From the NCBI RefSeq assembly GCF_003060885.1, contig NZ_QAIG01000007.1, positions 1-64,000 of the forward strand: a stretch of DNA of 64,000 bases, read 5' to 3'. Shown in pieces: positions 1 through 10,700 of this stretch. The position numbers were made by a program, and so were the translations under genes. Positions within the stretch are counted from its first letter, which is position 1; each line of letters starts with the position of its first letter. The stretch comes from Pseudomonas sp. HMWF032 (lineage in GTDB: Bacteria; Pseudomonadota; Gammaproteobacteria; Pseudomonadales; Pseudomonadaceae). A model generated the notes under the pieces. That model made no database searches and was not told the DNA's origin. It saw nothing but the letters and a program-made list of their open reading frames with translations.

Positions 1-1976
1 TGCCCACCCCAGAAGCCCCCACCCAGCACGCACACCTTGAATGGGATGAGCAGGGCCAACCGCTGTCCAGCCAGTTCGCTGATGTGTACTTTTCCAACGA
101 GAATGCGCTGGCCGAAACCCGCTATGTGTTTCTCGCCAACAACCAGCTGCCGGAACGTTTTGCCGCGCTGACGGCTCATCAGCAACTGGTCATCGGCGAA
201 ACCGGCTTCGGCACCGGGCTGAACTTCCTCTGTGCCTGGCAGCTGTTCGAGCAACACGCCACGGCAACTGCGCGCCTGCACTTTGTCAGCGTGGAAAAAT
301 ACCCGCTACACAAAGCCGATCTGCAGCGCGCACTGGCGCTGTGGCCAGAGCTGACGCCCTACGCCGAGCCGTTGCTCACCCAATACGTGGCGCTGCATCC
401 GGGCTTTCAACGGATCGTGCTGGCGGGTGGGCGCATCGTCCTGACGCTGCTGATCGGCGATGCGCTGACCCTCTTCGGGCAACTGGACGCCCAGGTCGAC
501 GCCTGGTTCCTCGACGGTTTCGCCCCGGCGAAAAACCCAGACATGTGGACGCCGGAGCTGTTTGCTCAACTGGCCAGGCTGTCCCACGGCGATACGACGC
601 TGGGCACTTTTACCAGCACCGGTTATGTGCGCCGCCGGCTCAATGACGCCGGCTTCAAGATGAAGCGCGTACCGGGTCTGGGAAAAAAATGGGAAGTGCT
701 TAAAGGCACTTTTATCGGCACCGCTGACTCGGCAGAAAAACCCTGGTTTGCACGCCCCACAACGGTCACAGGCGCACGCACAGCACTGGTGATCGGCGCG
801 GGGCTGGCCGGCTGCGCCACCGCCGCCAGCCTGGCGCAGCGCGGCTGGCAGGTCACCTTGCTGGAGCGTCACCATGGCATCGCCCAGGAAGCCTCGGGCA
901 ATCCGCAAGGCGTGCTGTACCTCAAGCTGTCCGCCCATCACACCGCTCTGTCACGCTTGATTGTCAGCGGCTACGGCTACACGCGTCGTGTGCTGGAGCA
1001 CCTTCACAAAGGACAGGACTGGGACAACTGCGGCGTGCTGCAACTGGCCTTTGATACCAAGGAAGCCCAGCGTCAGGCACAACTTGCAGCGGCTTTTCCC
1101 GCCGATTTGCTACTGGAACTGGCGCAAGCCGAGGCTGAGAATATAGCCGGCACAGCCCTGAGCAGTGGCGGCCTGTTTTATCCCGAGGCGGGCTGGGTTA
1201 ATCCGCCGGCGCTGTGCCAGTGGCTGAGTCAGCAGCCCAGCATTGACCTGCAACTGCATCAGCAGGCGCTGGAGTTGCGTCGGGTTGACGACCAGTGGCA
1301 CGCCTGGAACGGTGAGCAGTTGCTGGCCAGCGCCAGTGTGGTGATCCTGGCCAGTGCCGCCGAAATCAAAGGCTTTGAGCAGGCCGCGCACTTGCCGCTC
1401 AAACGTATTCGCGGCCAGATCACCCGCCTGCCTGCTACTGCCACCAGCCGCGCCTTGCGCACGGTGGTGTGCGCTGAAGGTTATATCGCACCGGTACGCG
1501 AAGACGAACATACCTTGGGCGCGAGCTTCGACTTCAACAGTGACGACCTGACGCTCAACAGCACTGATCATGCGAGCAATCTGCAGTTGCTGGGAGAAAT
1601 CTCACCAGAACTGAGTCGCCAACTAAACGCCCCCGAACTCGACCCAGAGTACCTGCAAGGCCGCGCCGCGTTTCGCTGCACCAGTCCGGACTACCTGCCG
1701 ATTGTCGGCCCACTGGCTGACGCTACGGCATTTGCCGACGCCTATGCCGTGCTGAGCAAGGATGCGCGCCAAGTACCCAACACACCCTGCCCGTGGCTCG
1801 ATGGCCTGTATATCAACAGCGGGCATGGTTCGCGCGGGCTGATCACCGCGCCACTGTCCGGCGAGTTGATCGCCGCCTGGCTAAATAACGAACCGCTGCC
1901 CGTGCCTGTCGATGTGGCACAGGCCTGTCATCCGAATCGTTTTGCCTTGCGTTCGCTGATCCGCAATAAACCCTAG
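1..1976 (+). CDS. mnmC: tRNA 5-methylaminomethyl-2-thiouridine biosynthesis bifunctional protein MnmC (5' partial)
   Basis: MnmC finishes the mnm5s2U wobble modification of tRNA: the C-terminal FAD oxidase removes the carboxymethyl group and the N-terminal SAM methyltransferase adds the methyl. The frame is open from base 3 and already encodes family sequence (residues LEWDEQGQP near bases 39-65), so the true start is left of the window and the GTG at 84 is internal. Seen: SAM-binding GETGFGTGLNF (about 195-230), DGFAPAKNPDMW (about 513-550), then a Rossmann FAD motif VIGAGLAGCATAASL (about 789-835) and a C-terminal GHGSRGL stretch typical of DAO-type oxidases. The two-domain order is the family order and the stop is TAG at 1974-1976. 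It is convergent with rlmKL. No strong terminator is seen in the 97-bp gap. Confidence 0.96.
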   Translation, partial: PTPEAPTQHAHLEWDEQGQPLSSQFADVYFSNENALAETRYVFLANNQLPERFAALTAHQQLVIGETGFGTGLNFLCAWQLFEQHATATARLHFVSVEKYPLHKADLQRALALWPELTPYAEPLLTQYVALHPGFQRIVLAGGRIVLTLLIGDALTLFGQLDAQVDAWFLDGFAPAKNPDMWTPELFAQLARLSHGDTTLGTFTSTGYVRRRLNDAGFKMKRVPGLGKKWEVLKGTFIGTADSAEKPWFARPTTVTGARTALVIGAGLAGCATAASLAQRGWQVTLLERHHGIAQEASGNPQGVLYLKLSAHHTALSRLIVSGYGYTRRVLEHLHKGQDWDNCGVLQLAFDTKEAQRQAQLAAAFPADLLLELAQAEAENIAGTALSSGGLFYPEAGWVNPPALCQWLSQQPSIDLQLHQQALELRRVDDQWHAWNGEQLLASASVVILASAAEIKGFEQAAHLPLKRIRGQITRLPATATSRALRTVVCAEGYIAPVREDEHTLGASFDFNSDDLTLNSTDHASNLQLLGEISPELSRQLNAPELDPEYLQGRAAFRCTSPDYLPIVGPLADATAFADAYAVLSKDARQVPNTPCPWLDGLYINSGHGSRGLITAPLSGELIAAWLNNEPLPVPVDVAQACHPNRFALRSLIRNKP

Positions 1977-2073
1977 GTTGGGTCGCGCGGGCGTTCCGAG
2001 GCGCGCGGCGACAAAGCCCTACGGAGGCGGCCCCAATCGCAGCCAAAAGCCCCGCCCACAAGGCATGGCGATT

Positions 2074-4347
2074 TCAACCGCGCAGGCTAAACCGCCAAGC
2101 ACGGTGGATTTTCGGGTTACGGGCAAAGTCCGGATCAAGGGTCGAGGCGCTGATTTCTTCCACCTGATAACGCGCGGCCAAGCTCTGATCGAGCTCAAAC
2201 TTGCGGAAGTTGTTGGAGAAATACAGCACACCGTCTTTAGCCAGACGAGCCATGGCTAAGTCGAGCAGCTGCACGTGATCACGCTGCACATCGAAGATGC
2301 CTTCCATGCGCTTGGAGTTGGAGAAGGTCGGCGGATCGATAAAGATCAGTTCGTATTCACCACGGTCTTCGCCCAACCAAGCCATTACGTCGCCCTGCTC
2401 CAGACGGTTCTTGTCGGAGAAGCCATTGAGCGACAGGTTGCGCCGCGCCCAATCCAGGTAGGTTTTCGACAGATCGACACTGGTGGTGGTGCGTGCGCCG
2501 CCCTTGGCGGCATGCACAGTGGCGGTAGCCGTATAGCAGAACAGATTGAGGAAACGCTTACCGGCAGCCTCTTGCTGAATACGCAAACGCAGCGGCCGGT
2601 GATCGAGGAACAGGCCGGTGTCCAGATAATCGGTGAGGTTGACCAGCAGTTTCACGCCGCCCTCACTGACTTCCAGAAACTGCCCCTGCGTGGCCTGCCG
2701 TTGATATTGCTTGGTGCCACTCTGGCGTTCGCGGCGTTTGATCACCACCTTGTTCTTGTCGACGCCCAGCGCTTGCGGAATCGCGGCGATGGCATCAAAC
2801 ATGCGCGCCTTGGCTTTCTCAGGATCAATCGACTTGGGCGCGGCATATTCCTGCACATGCACCCAATCGCCGTACAAATCCACCGCCATGGCGTATTCCG
2901 GCATGTCGGCATCGTACAGGCGGTAGCACTCAACGCCCTCCTTACGCGCCCACTTGCCCAATTGCTTGAGGTTTTTCTGCAGGCGGTTGGCAAACATCTG
3001 CCCGCCTTCGCTCAAGCGCGCCTGTTCAACCACAGGCGCCGGTGCTGGCGCAGGTTTGATCGGATTGCCGTTCTTGTTGTACTGACGCTCCAGCGGCGCA
3101 AGCGGTGCCTTATCGACCTCGGCCTGTTCGCGCTCGCGTTCACGCTGCTCAGGGGTACGGCGCTCGCCCGTGACGAACTGCTCGGGCTGCACTTTGATCA
3201 GCAGCAACTTGCACGGCAACGCGCCGTTCCAGAAGGCGTATTGCTTGTGGCTGCGAATGCCCATGCGCTTGCCCAGGTCCGGCGCGCCGGTAAACACCGC
3301 TGCTTCCCAGCCCATGCAGGCCTGACGCAAACGCTCGCCGAGGTTCTGGTAGAGGTACAGCAAACTGGCCTCATCACCCAGGCGCTCGCCGTAGGGTGGG
3401 TTGCAGATCACCAGGCCTTTTTGGTTCTGATCCGGGCGCGGCTCGAAGGTCGCCACTTCCCCCTGATACACCTTGACCCAATCACCCATGCCGGCACGCT
3501 CGATGTTATTACGCGCCGGCTGAATCAGCCGTGGGTCGGCCTCATAACCGCGAATCCACAGCGGTGGTTTGGCCATGCCCGCTGCTGCGCGCTCTTCGGC
3601 CTCGGCATGGACTTTCTTCCACAAGGCGGGCACGTGGCCCAACCATTTGCTGAAGCCCCATTGCTCACGGGTCATGTTCGGTGCGATGTCGGCGGCGATC
3701 ATCGCCGCCTCGACCAAGAAAGTACCCACGCCGCACATCGGGTCCGCCAGTGCACCACCTTCGGCAGCGATGCGTGGCCAGCCGGCACGGATCAATACGG
3801 CGGCAGCGAGGTTTTCCTTCAGCGGCGCGGCGCCCTGCTGGAGACGATAACCGCGCTGGTGCAGGCTATGGCCAGAGAGATCGAGGGAGAGAATCGCCTC
3901 GCCGCGATCCAGACGCAGGTGCACGCGCAGGTCCGGGTTGAGCTTGTCGACCGAAGGCCGTGTGCCGTCTTTCAGGCGCAGCTTGTCGACGATCGCATCT
4001 TTGACCTTCAGTGCGCCGAAATGAGTGTTATCGATGCCCGAGCCATTGCCACTGAACTCCACCGCCAGGCTGCCGCTGGATTCGAGGTGTTCGAACCAGT
4101 CCACTTCCAGTACGCCTTCATACAGGCTCTGAGCGTCTTGCACGCTGTAGCGCTTGAGCACCAACAGCACGCGGTTGGCCAAGCGCGACCATAAACACAA
4201 GCGATAGGCGGTTTCCATGTCGGCCATACCGCGAATGGCAGAGGTGTGCTCACGTGCGTCTTCAAGGCCGAGGCCGCTGGCTTCTTCAAGCAGCAGGCCT
4301 TCAAGGCCCTTGGGGCAAGTGAGGAAGAGTTCGTAACGATCCGACAT
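2074..4347 (-). CDS. rlmL: Bifunctional 23S rRNA methyltransferase RlmKL
   Basis: This fused enzyme methylates 23S rRNA: the N-terminal part makes m2G2445 (RlmL) and the C-terminal part makes m7G2069 (RlmK). The 757-residue product has an N-terminal THUMP region, then the first SAM domain with DPMCGVGTF (about residue 200) and NPPYGER (about 315). A charged linker rich in E, R and P near residues 400-440 precedes the RlmK half, which has a VNLTDYLDTGLFLDHRP stretch, NLFCYTAT and DPPTFSNSK (about residue 669). Full family length with the ATG start at 4345-4347. It is probably monocistronic, transcribed away from rmf. Confidence 0.96.
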   Translation of the reverse strand: MSDRYELFLTCPKGLEGLLLEEASGLGLEDAREHTSAIRGMADMETAYRLCLWSRLANRVLLVLKRYSVQDAQSLYEGVLEVDWFEHLESSGSLAVEFSGNGSGIDNTHFGALKVKDAIVDKLRLKDGTRPSVDKLNPDLRVHLRLDRGEAILSLDLSGHSLHQRGYRLQQGAAPLKENLAAAVLIRAGWPRIAAEGGALADPMCGVGTFLVEAAMIAADIAPNMTREQWGFSKWLGHVPALWKKVHAEAEERAAAGMAKPPLWIRGYEADPRLIQPARNNIERAGMGDWVKVYQGEVATFEPRPDQNQKGLVICNPPYGERLGDEASLLYLYQNLGERLRQACMGWEAAVFTGAPDLGKRMGIRSHKQYAFWNGALPCKLLLIKVQPEQFVTGERRTPEQREREREQAEVDKAPLAPLERQYNKNGNPIKPAPAPAPVVEQARLSEGGQMFANRLQKNLKQLGKWARKEGVECYRLYDADMPEYAMAVDLYGDWVHVQEYAAPKSIDPEKAKARMFDAIAAIPQALGVDKNKVVIKRRERQSGTKQYQRQATQGQFLEVSEGGVKLLVNLTDYLDTGLFLDHRPLRLRIQQEAAGKRFLNLFCYTATATVHAAKGGARTTTSVDLSKTYLDWARRNLSLNGFSDKNRLEQGDVMAWLGEDRGEYELIFIDPPTFSNSKRMEGIFDVQRDHVQLLDLAMARLAKDGVLYFSNNFRKFELDQSLAARYQVEEISASTLDPDFARNPKIHRAWRFSLRG

Positions 4348-4772
4348 GGGAGTTTCCAGTGCCTAAGGCAATCAACGGCGCGCAGACAAATCAGCACGGC
4401 CAAAATAAGTGACAAAGCGTCGCAACGCGACCCTTCGTCGGAATAAACAACAATCTCAATCGCTACACATTCGCGATAGCACAACACCAGCACACCCGAC
4501 GCATACGCCCACAGCATAGGCGCTGCAGCGGAAAATCCAGGCGCTGGTCATGGCGGCTTATGGCCTGACCAGCAAAAAGGTTACGGCCTTATGACGAAAC
4601 GGTCATTCACAGGCCCCCACGCATTCGTTAGAAATCTACTCAGGCCAGCACCGCAATGGTGCTTGCAAGGAGGCTCGCGACGCCGGCAGCGGACTCCGTA
4701 GGCAGACCATTTCTGCCTGACCTTGCTTCAAGGTCTAAGGGACATAACAGTCAACATTGAGGGCTTCACCCT
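4348..4772. other. 425-bp divergent region rlmKL/rmf with structured rmf leader
   Basis: No gene seen. Just upstream of rmf there are two short perfect hairpins in tandem: GGCAGA/TCTGCC at 4701-4717 and GACCTT/AAGGTC at 4719-4735, followed by AAGGGA and then the ATG at 4773. They look like a structured 5' leader of the rmf mRNA. The promoter itself was not identified. Confidence 0.4.
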
Positions 4773-4988
4773 ATGAGAAGACTTAAGCGTGATCCGTTAG
4801 AAAGAGCTTTTTTGCGCGGCTATCAATATGGCATCAGTGGCAAATCCCGCGAACTCTGTCCATTTACCCTCCCCTCTGTCCGCCAAGCTTGGTTAAACGG
4901 CTGGCGCGAAGGGCGCGGTGACAACTGGGACGGCATGACCGGCACCGCCGGCATCCATCGCCTCAACGAACTTCACGCTGTCGGCTGA
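4773..4988 (+). CDS. rmf: Ribosome modulation factor (hibernation factor)
   Basis: RMF binds the 30S subunit near the mRNA exit region in stationary phase and drives 70S ribosomes into inactive 100S dimers. The 71-residue basic product matches the family along its length: KRDPLERAFLRGYQYGISGK at the N-terminus, then CPF, VRQAWLNGWREGRGDNW and a short variable tail. It stands alone, preceded by a structured leader and followed by a strong terminator, which fits a short, highly expressed, growth-phase-controlled mRNA. Confidence 0.95.
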   Translation: MRRLKRDPLERAFLRGYQYGISGKSRELCPFTLPSVRQAWLNGWREGRGDNWDGMTGTAGIHRLNELHAVG

Positions 4989-5046
4989 TTCAGGAACCTA
5001 CCGACTCACCATGCGCGCTCCATCCGAGCGGCGGGCGCGAGCCCAG

Positions 5047-5070
5047 GGGCTCCTTTAGGGAGCCCTTTTT
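5047..5070 (+). terminator. Rho-independent terminator of rmf
   Basis: GGGCTCC (5047-5053) pairs with GGAGCCC (5059-5065), followed by a run of five T. It lies 58 bp after the rmf stop. Confidence 0.85.
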
Positions 5071-5120
5071 ATTGCCTGCCATTCATGGGAGCAACCCTTA
5101 GGGCCGTCGCGAAGCGACGT

Positions 5121-5141
5121 TAAAAATGGCTCCACGCCATT
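5121..5141 (-). terminator. Probable terminator of pyrD (minus strand)
   Basis: On the minus strand AATGGC and GCCATT form a 6-bp stem (5125-5141) followed by more T residues, 18 bp beyond the pyrD stop. A second hairpin, CGTCGC/GCGACG at 5105-5119, lies just downstream. Confidence 0.5.
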
Positions 5142-5158
5142 GTTTATTGACCCCAGGT

Positions 5159-6193
5159 TTAGGCCTGAGGCTTTTGCGGCAGCGCCGCAATCGCATCGAC
5201 CGCTTCGCGGATCAATGCCGGCCCCTTGTAGATAAAGCCTGAGTAAATCTGTACCAGGCTGGCACCTGCGGCGATCTTCTCAGCTGCATGCTTGCCTTCG
5301 GTAATCCCGCCCACGGCGATGATCGGCAAACGGCCTTTCAACTCAGTGGCCAATACTTGAACAATGTGCGTGCTCTTCTCACGCACCGGTGCACCGGACA
5401 ATCCACCGGCCTCGTCGGCACACTCCAGGCCATGCACACCCTCGCGGCCCAGGGTAGTGTTGGTGGCAATCACCGCATCCATACCGGCTTCAATCAGCGC
5501 ATTGGCCACCTCGATGGTTTCCTCATCGCTCATGTCCGGCGCGATCTTGATCGCCAGCGGTACACGCTTGCCATACTGGACAGCCAGATCTTCCTGACGC
5601 TTACGCAGGGCTTCGAGCAATTGTCTAAGTGAGTCACCAAACTGCAGGCTGCGCAGTCCTGGGGTATTCGGCGAGCTGACGTTAACGGTGACGTAGCTGG
5701 CGTGTTGATAGACTTTGTCCAGGCACAGCAGATAGTCATCCACCGCGTTCTCGACTGGGGTATCGAAGTTCTTGCCGATATTAATGCCCAGCACGCCGTT
5801 GTATTTGGCTGCCTGCACACGGGCCAGCAGGTGATCGACGCCGTGGTTGTTAAAACCCATGCGATTGATGATCGCCTCAGCCTCAGGCAAGCGGAACAGA
5901 CGTGGCTTGGGGTTACCCGGCTGCGGACGCGGCGTTACGGTGCCAATTTCCACAAAACCGAAGCCCAATTGTGCAAAGCCATCAATGGCGTCGCCGTTCT
6001 TGTCCAAGCCAGCCGCCAAACCGACCGGATTGGGAAAGTCCAGTCCCATCACCTTGACCGGCAGCGCGGCTGGGCTCTTGGTCACCAAGCCGTTAAGCCC
6101 CAAACGACCACCGGCACCGATCAAGTCGATGGACAGTTCATGGGAGGTTTCGGGGGAAAGTTTGAACAGCAGCTCGCGGGCCAGGGTATACAT
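5159..6193 (-). CDS. pyrD: Dihydroorotate dehydrogenase (quinone), class 2
   Basis: Inner-membrane-associated FMN enzyme that oxidises dihydroorotate to orotate with ubiquinone in pyrimidine synthesis. The 344-residue product has the class 2 N-terminal membrane-associating helix ([18 protein letters not shown]), then [24 protein letters not shown], the catalytic-serine motif [20 protein letters not shown] and the FMN phosphate site GGI...[10 protein letters not shown] chose the ATG at 6191-6193 because it gives the family start; the open frame runs 26 codons further upstream without family sequence. It is transcribed alone. Confidence 0.96.
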   Translation of the reverse strand: MYTLARELLFKLSPETSHELSIDLIGAGGRLGLNGLVTKSPAALPVKVMGLDFPNPVGLAAGLDKNGDAIDGFAQLGFGFVEIGTVTPRPQPGNPKPRLFRLPEAEAIINRMGFNNHGVDHLLARVQAAKYNGVLGINIGKNFDTPVENAVDDYLLCLDKVYQHASYVTVNVSSPNTPGLRSLQFGDSLRQLLEALRKRQEDLAVQYGKRVPLAIKIAPDMSDEETIEVANALIEAGMDAVIATNTTLGREGVHGLECADEAGGLSGAPVREKSTHIVQVLATELKGRLPIIAVGGITEGKHAAEKIAAGASLVQIYSGFIYKGPALIREAVDAIAALPQKPQA

Positions 6194-6283
6194 GGGCAGG
6201 CTTAGCTCGATAAAGTTACAAAGGCCGCGATTATAGCCGCCTGCGTAGCTGATAGGCGAGGCACACGGCACTATCAGCCCAGA

Positions 6284-6505
6284 TCAGCCCAGGCGGCGCA
6301 GACTGAGTAACTCACCGGACAAGCTGAACTCAAGTTCGAAGGAACCATAGACACCGTCATGGGTCAGAAAGGGGCGGAAATGGTGAGCCGGCACACTGAC
6401 ACTCCGCCCGTCGCGACTTTGCACTAATATCCGGTTGGCACGCCCTTGATAAACCACGCGCAAGCGCTCGGCCGATAACGCAATATCAAACACCAGACTG
6501 GGCAT
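6284..6505 (-). CDS. DUF2835-type small protein, unknown function
   Basis: A 73-residue protein beginning MPSLVFDIALSAERL. Its compact beta-rich sequence (VVYQGRANRILVQSRDGRSV, VPAHHFRPFLTHDGVYG) matches my memory of the DUF2835 family found next to housekeeping genes in Pseudomonas. The start at 6505 has AAAGG about 9 nt upstream on the minus strand and gives the usual family length; the open frame could start 30 codons earlier. It lies 90 bp upstream of pyrD in the same direction, so the two may share a transcript. Function is not known to me. Confidence 0.75.
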   Translation of the reverse strand: MPSLVFDIALSAERLRVVYQGRANRILVQSRDGRSVSVPAHHFRPFLTHDGVYGSFELEFSLSGELLSLRRLG

Positions 6506-6730
6506 GGAGGCACCTTTGCAACTGACTGCAGCAATCTTGCCACACACCGTGCGCCTGCCCGGTAAAAAATGGCCGGCATCCCTTCTTGGTACCACCTGCG
6601 GCGTCCTGTCGGACCGTCACCCATGCTATATAAACCTTAAAATACCTGCCCAAACCGCCGATAAAGCCTGTGCAGCGCCTTGCAGCGTCTGCCAAACTGC
6701 TTACGGTGATTATGGAGTTTGTACCTGGCC

Positions 6731-7609
6731 ATGAGTTTGTCTGAGCAGCCTTCTACCCTCAGCTCACGCCTTGGTGCTTTGGCGCAACGGCTAGGCCTTA
6801 TTGGTCGCGGGCAACGCCAGATACTTGAACGTGCCAGCCACCTACGCCTCCCCTTTAGCCCCCTGCCTGTCCCACGCCAAAACATCTGCTGGCAAAACGC
6901 TCCGCAGCTGCATCGCCTGGTCGATCTGCCCCGCAGTGCGTTGTCCGGACCGGTTCAGGAAGACAAGGCACAGGCTCACGCCATGCTCGTGCGCGTAGTA
7001 GAAGTCCATGAGCAGCCATTAAGCTCCTTCGATCTACGCCTGATTGATGGCCTCTCCACCTGCAGCCCACAACAAGCCGAGCAGCAGAGCTTCGAAACCT
7101 TTGCCGCCAGCGAGAGCTGTCGCCAAATTCGCATCATCAGCTACAAGGATTTCGTCAAAACCATCAGCCTCGCACTACCGCGTTTTTTAGCCGGTGAGTG
7201 CATCAGCCTGAGCCAGGCAAGCTGGCGCGGTGAGCGAGTGTTCTGGACTGGCGATCACCACAATGAGGCCTTCGCCTGTGCGATTGCCTATGCGCGGCGA
7301 CGCGAGCTTGAGGTCAACTTGCCTGCGGTGATCAGTCATTACCACCTCAGCGAACAAGGTCTGAACAGCCTACAGCAGCGCTATCATGTACTGGCCATGC
7401 CCAATGCGGCCTGGAGTGACCCCGCCTTTATGGCCCTGCTGCTGGATAACGGCCTGCCTTATGCGCGCCTGTCACAACTTGGCGGTCCTGGGTCACCGGA
7501 GTTCCTTCTTCTTCCCAAACATTCAGCCGAAGCCACTGCCTTGGGGGAAGGCCTGCGTCTGGCCGGGGCACCCGACGTGGTGGGATATTTACAAAAACTG
7601 CACAGCTAG
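6731..7609 (+). CDS. Conserved Pseudomonas-type protein, unknown function (DUF6685-like, tentative)
   Basis: A 292-residue soluble protein with no signal peptide or membrane helix. The start is taken as ATG 6731, preceded by GGAG (6713-6716); a TTG four codons upstream is the alternative. I see no catalytic motif I can name. It has conserved-looking aromatic and histidine-rich stretches (WRGERVFWTGDHHNEAFACA, VISHYHLSEQGL). The resemblance to the DUF6685 family is from memory and is tentative. The gene is convergent with the adhesin gene and separated from it by the adhesin terminator. Confidence 0.7.
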   Translation: MSLSEQPSTLSSRLGALAQRLGLIGRGQRQILERASHLRLPFSPLPVPRQNICWQNAPQLHRLVDLPRSALSGPVQEDKAQAHAMLVRVVEVHEQPLSSFDLRLIDGLSTCSPQQAEQQSFETFAASESCRQIRIISYKDFVKTISLALPRFLAGECISLSQASWRGERVFWTGDHHNEAFACAIAYARRRELEVNLPAVISHYHLSEQGLNSLQQRYHVLAMPNAAWSDPAFMALLLDNGLPYARLSQLGGPGSPEFLLLPKHSAEATALGEGLRLAGAPDVVGYLQKLHS

Positions 7610-7645
7610 ACCGAGCGTTACTCAAACACCCCTTAAACACATGGG

Positions 7646-7675
7646 ATAAAAAACCGCCACCGGTCAGAGTGGCGG
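7646..7675 (-). terminator. Rho-independent terminator of the adhesin gene
   Basis: CCGCCAC (7654-7660) pairs with GTGGCGG (7669-7675). On the minus strand the stem is followed by a six-T run (A run at 7648-7653). It lies 48 bp past the adhesin stop codon. Confidence 0.85.
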
Positions 7676-7722
7676 AAGTCTTCATGAAGGTGTCAAATCT
7701 GTTCCAACACCCGACCTGGTTA

Positions 7723-10700
7723 TCACGCTACTTTCAAAGCATTGTCATCGAGCATTCCACTGATAATGGCCGCGGTGTCTGCACTGCCGTAATACGCACT
7801 GCTGGATAGATCCACACCCTCAAGCACGATCGTCTGATCGACAGCCCCTCCATCACCAGCTTTATCCACACTGATTGTCGTGCTGCCACTGGCAAAACCA
7901 AAACTCAGGTAGCTGCTCAATGCACTGGCTCCGGGCTGATCTGGGAGTCCCGAAAGCAGGTCTGAAAGATCCAGCATGTCAGAACCGATACCGTTAATGT
8001 CGACCGAGAAACCAAACACCCGATCCACACCACCCTCCTCTCCAGCGCGCCATACATAAGCATCCTTGCCGGCGCCACCGGTCAGTGTGTCGTTGCCCAG
8101 ACCTCCAATCAGAATGTCATCGTCGGCATCGCCCAGCAGATTGTCATTACCGGCCCCTCCGAGTAGCGCATCACTGCCTGCGCCGCCATAGAGCTGATCA
8201 TCGCCAGCACCGCCTTCAAGAATATCGTTGTTGTCATTACCGTTGAGGATATCGTCTCCAGCGCCTCCTACCAGGTGATCATTGCCCGAACCACCACTGA
8301 GGGTATCGTTTCCAGCGCCGCCATAGACGATGTCGTTGCCGTTCAGCCCATTCAGGGTGTCATTGACATCCTCACCCCCAATGAAATCACTGCTGTTCGA
8401 AGCTGTTGCAGGGTAATTATGATCCACCAGGTTAATGGTCAGTATCGCACTGGACGTGCTGCCATCAGCATCAACAATGCTGTAGAAAAAACTGTCCGAT
8501 GCACCTGTGTGGTAGTCCTGCTGATGCTGTGTGTAGGTGTACTGGCCATTAGAGGCTATTTGCAGCGTGCCGTAGTCCCCAGCAATGCTTACCCCACCGA
8601 CCACAACTGCAACACCGTCAACGGCAGTGACCTTGAGACCTGCATCGGCACCGGGTTGGTCATTGGCGAGTAGATTGCCACTCAGCATGGCTGCGACCCA
8701 CATCAGTGCCGGTGCAGTAACGTTCACTGTTTGAGTACTAGGCTGGGTGTAACTGTAACTACTGTAAGAGAATCTACTGATATCAAGATCCGCACGGTTA
8801 CTGGTGGAGTTATCGAACACTGTAAACCTTACGTAATAGGCTCCAGACTCGGTTATCCCGCCGATGGTTTTGTTCGCCACACTACCAGTCTGCCCCAGCA
8901 GCTCAGCAACAGGAGAAGAAGAACCGACTTTGAATACCTGAGCCTGCCAACGGTCGGCACTGTTGAAATCATTAACGGTGGCGTTAAAACGTATCTCAAC
9001 TGGATGAGCCGTATCTGCAACGACAGTAAACCCTGACGAATCACTGGATTTCTGACCACCGTTGGGTGTGTTGGAAATATCACCACCTGTCAGGGACTGA
9101 GACACTGGAGTAACACTCCAGCTGCCGTCTACCTCAAACACTGCCGAGTAGAGATCATTGCCAATACCCACGGCCCAATGACCTTCGTTCAGACTGCGAA
9201 CATCATTGACTGCAAGGGGAACACTGTCCGTTACATTGATAATCAGATCTGCACTGGAAGCATCACCATCGCTATCAGCAATCGTGTAGGTAATAACTTC
9301 CTGTACGCCTGAGACAACGTTACCTGGTGAGCTGTAATGATAAGAGCCTGTTTTATCGATGCTCAGCGTACCACCCAATGGGGTTTCGATAATCAGATCG
9401 CTGCCATTTGCCGGAACATTGAAAGTCACCATCGTGGTTGTGGAACCAACCACCAAGGTAGCGCCCTGCCCCTGATACTGGGCCAACAACGTCAGGTTGG
9501 CATTATCTACAGCAAAATTGATCTGGGTGAGCGTCACAGGCAAATCATTGCCTGGTAGGTCTTTCCCAGCCACGCTATCCACATCCAGAATCACGTTGCC
9601 ATCAATTGTTCCGGGCACTGTCTCACCGAGCGCGGCAGAGAGTTCAGCCGGGTTCTGCACCAGTACAGCTTCCTCGCGAGCATTTGCGACTTCTTTGAGC
9701 TCATTCTCTGCATCGGAGCCGTCGGGGATTTGAATCCCGACGGCAATCACATCAATGCCATTACCATCGACAAAGCTCTGCCAGTCATCCGGCGCATCTG
9801 CACTGCTCGGGTTTGGCTCACCGTCAGACAGGAAGTAGACCTTGTGCTGGTAGCCCGCCAGGTACTCAGAGCCACCTGGGGTCATTTCATCCTCAATCTC
9901 ACTGCGCGCCATATTCAGTGCAGCAGCGTAGTTAGTGCTGCCGCTGGCCCCCAGAGAACCATCGAGAATGGCCTGCTTGGCCGCAAGCAGATCATTGCCC
10001 TCATAGCGCAATGAGGCATTTTCGCTGAAGGCAATAAAGTTGATATTGAGCAGCCCCAGATCACCCAGTGCAGCATAGCTGTCAATCAAATTCACCAGCG
10101 CCTGTTTCGCTACCTGCAGCCGAGTTGTATTTTCCAGAGTACCGTCACCATCCAGATCGGCCTTAATGACGTCATCATCCATACTGCCTGAGCGGTCCAG
10201 AATCAGGGTGAGGCTGAATGGACGCAAACCACTTTCCTCAACACTGACGGTATTGTTCCGTGCCACCGGTGCACCATCCTCGATGCACACAGTCAGCTTG
10301 GCTTCAGAACTGCTGCCATCGGTATCTTTGACGCTATAGGTGAAGACCTCTTGGCTATCCCCTGCGACATTGGCGGGTGCACTGTAGGTATAAGTCCCGT
10401 CCCCCGCGACTTTGAGCAAGCCACCTTTAGGGGTGTCAATTAATCCAGTCGTGCCCCCCTCAACCTTGTAGGTGACCAGAAACTGTCCTGCGCCCAGATT
10501 GGCCACGCTATCGGCATCATTACCGCTACCATCCTGGTAAGCCGACGCGTCAGCAACAATGAAGCTGATATGTGTCACCGTAACCGGGCCGTCAGCTCCT
10601 GGTAGATCAGCGCCTGCCACAGCGTCCACATCGGTGATCAGGTTACCCGTAACCGGATCAGGCACAGTGGCATCGAGAGCGGCAGATAATTCATCTGGAT

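Noticed and set aside
2275..4194. 639-codon plus-strand open frame opposite rlmKL
   Set aside because: It lies wholly within the reverse strand of a clear rlmKL gene and encodes no recognisable product; high-GC shadow frame.
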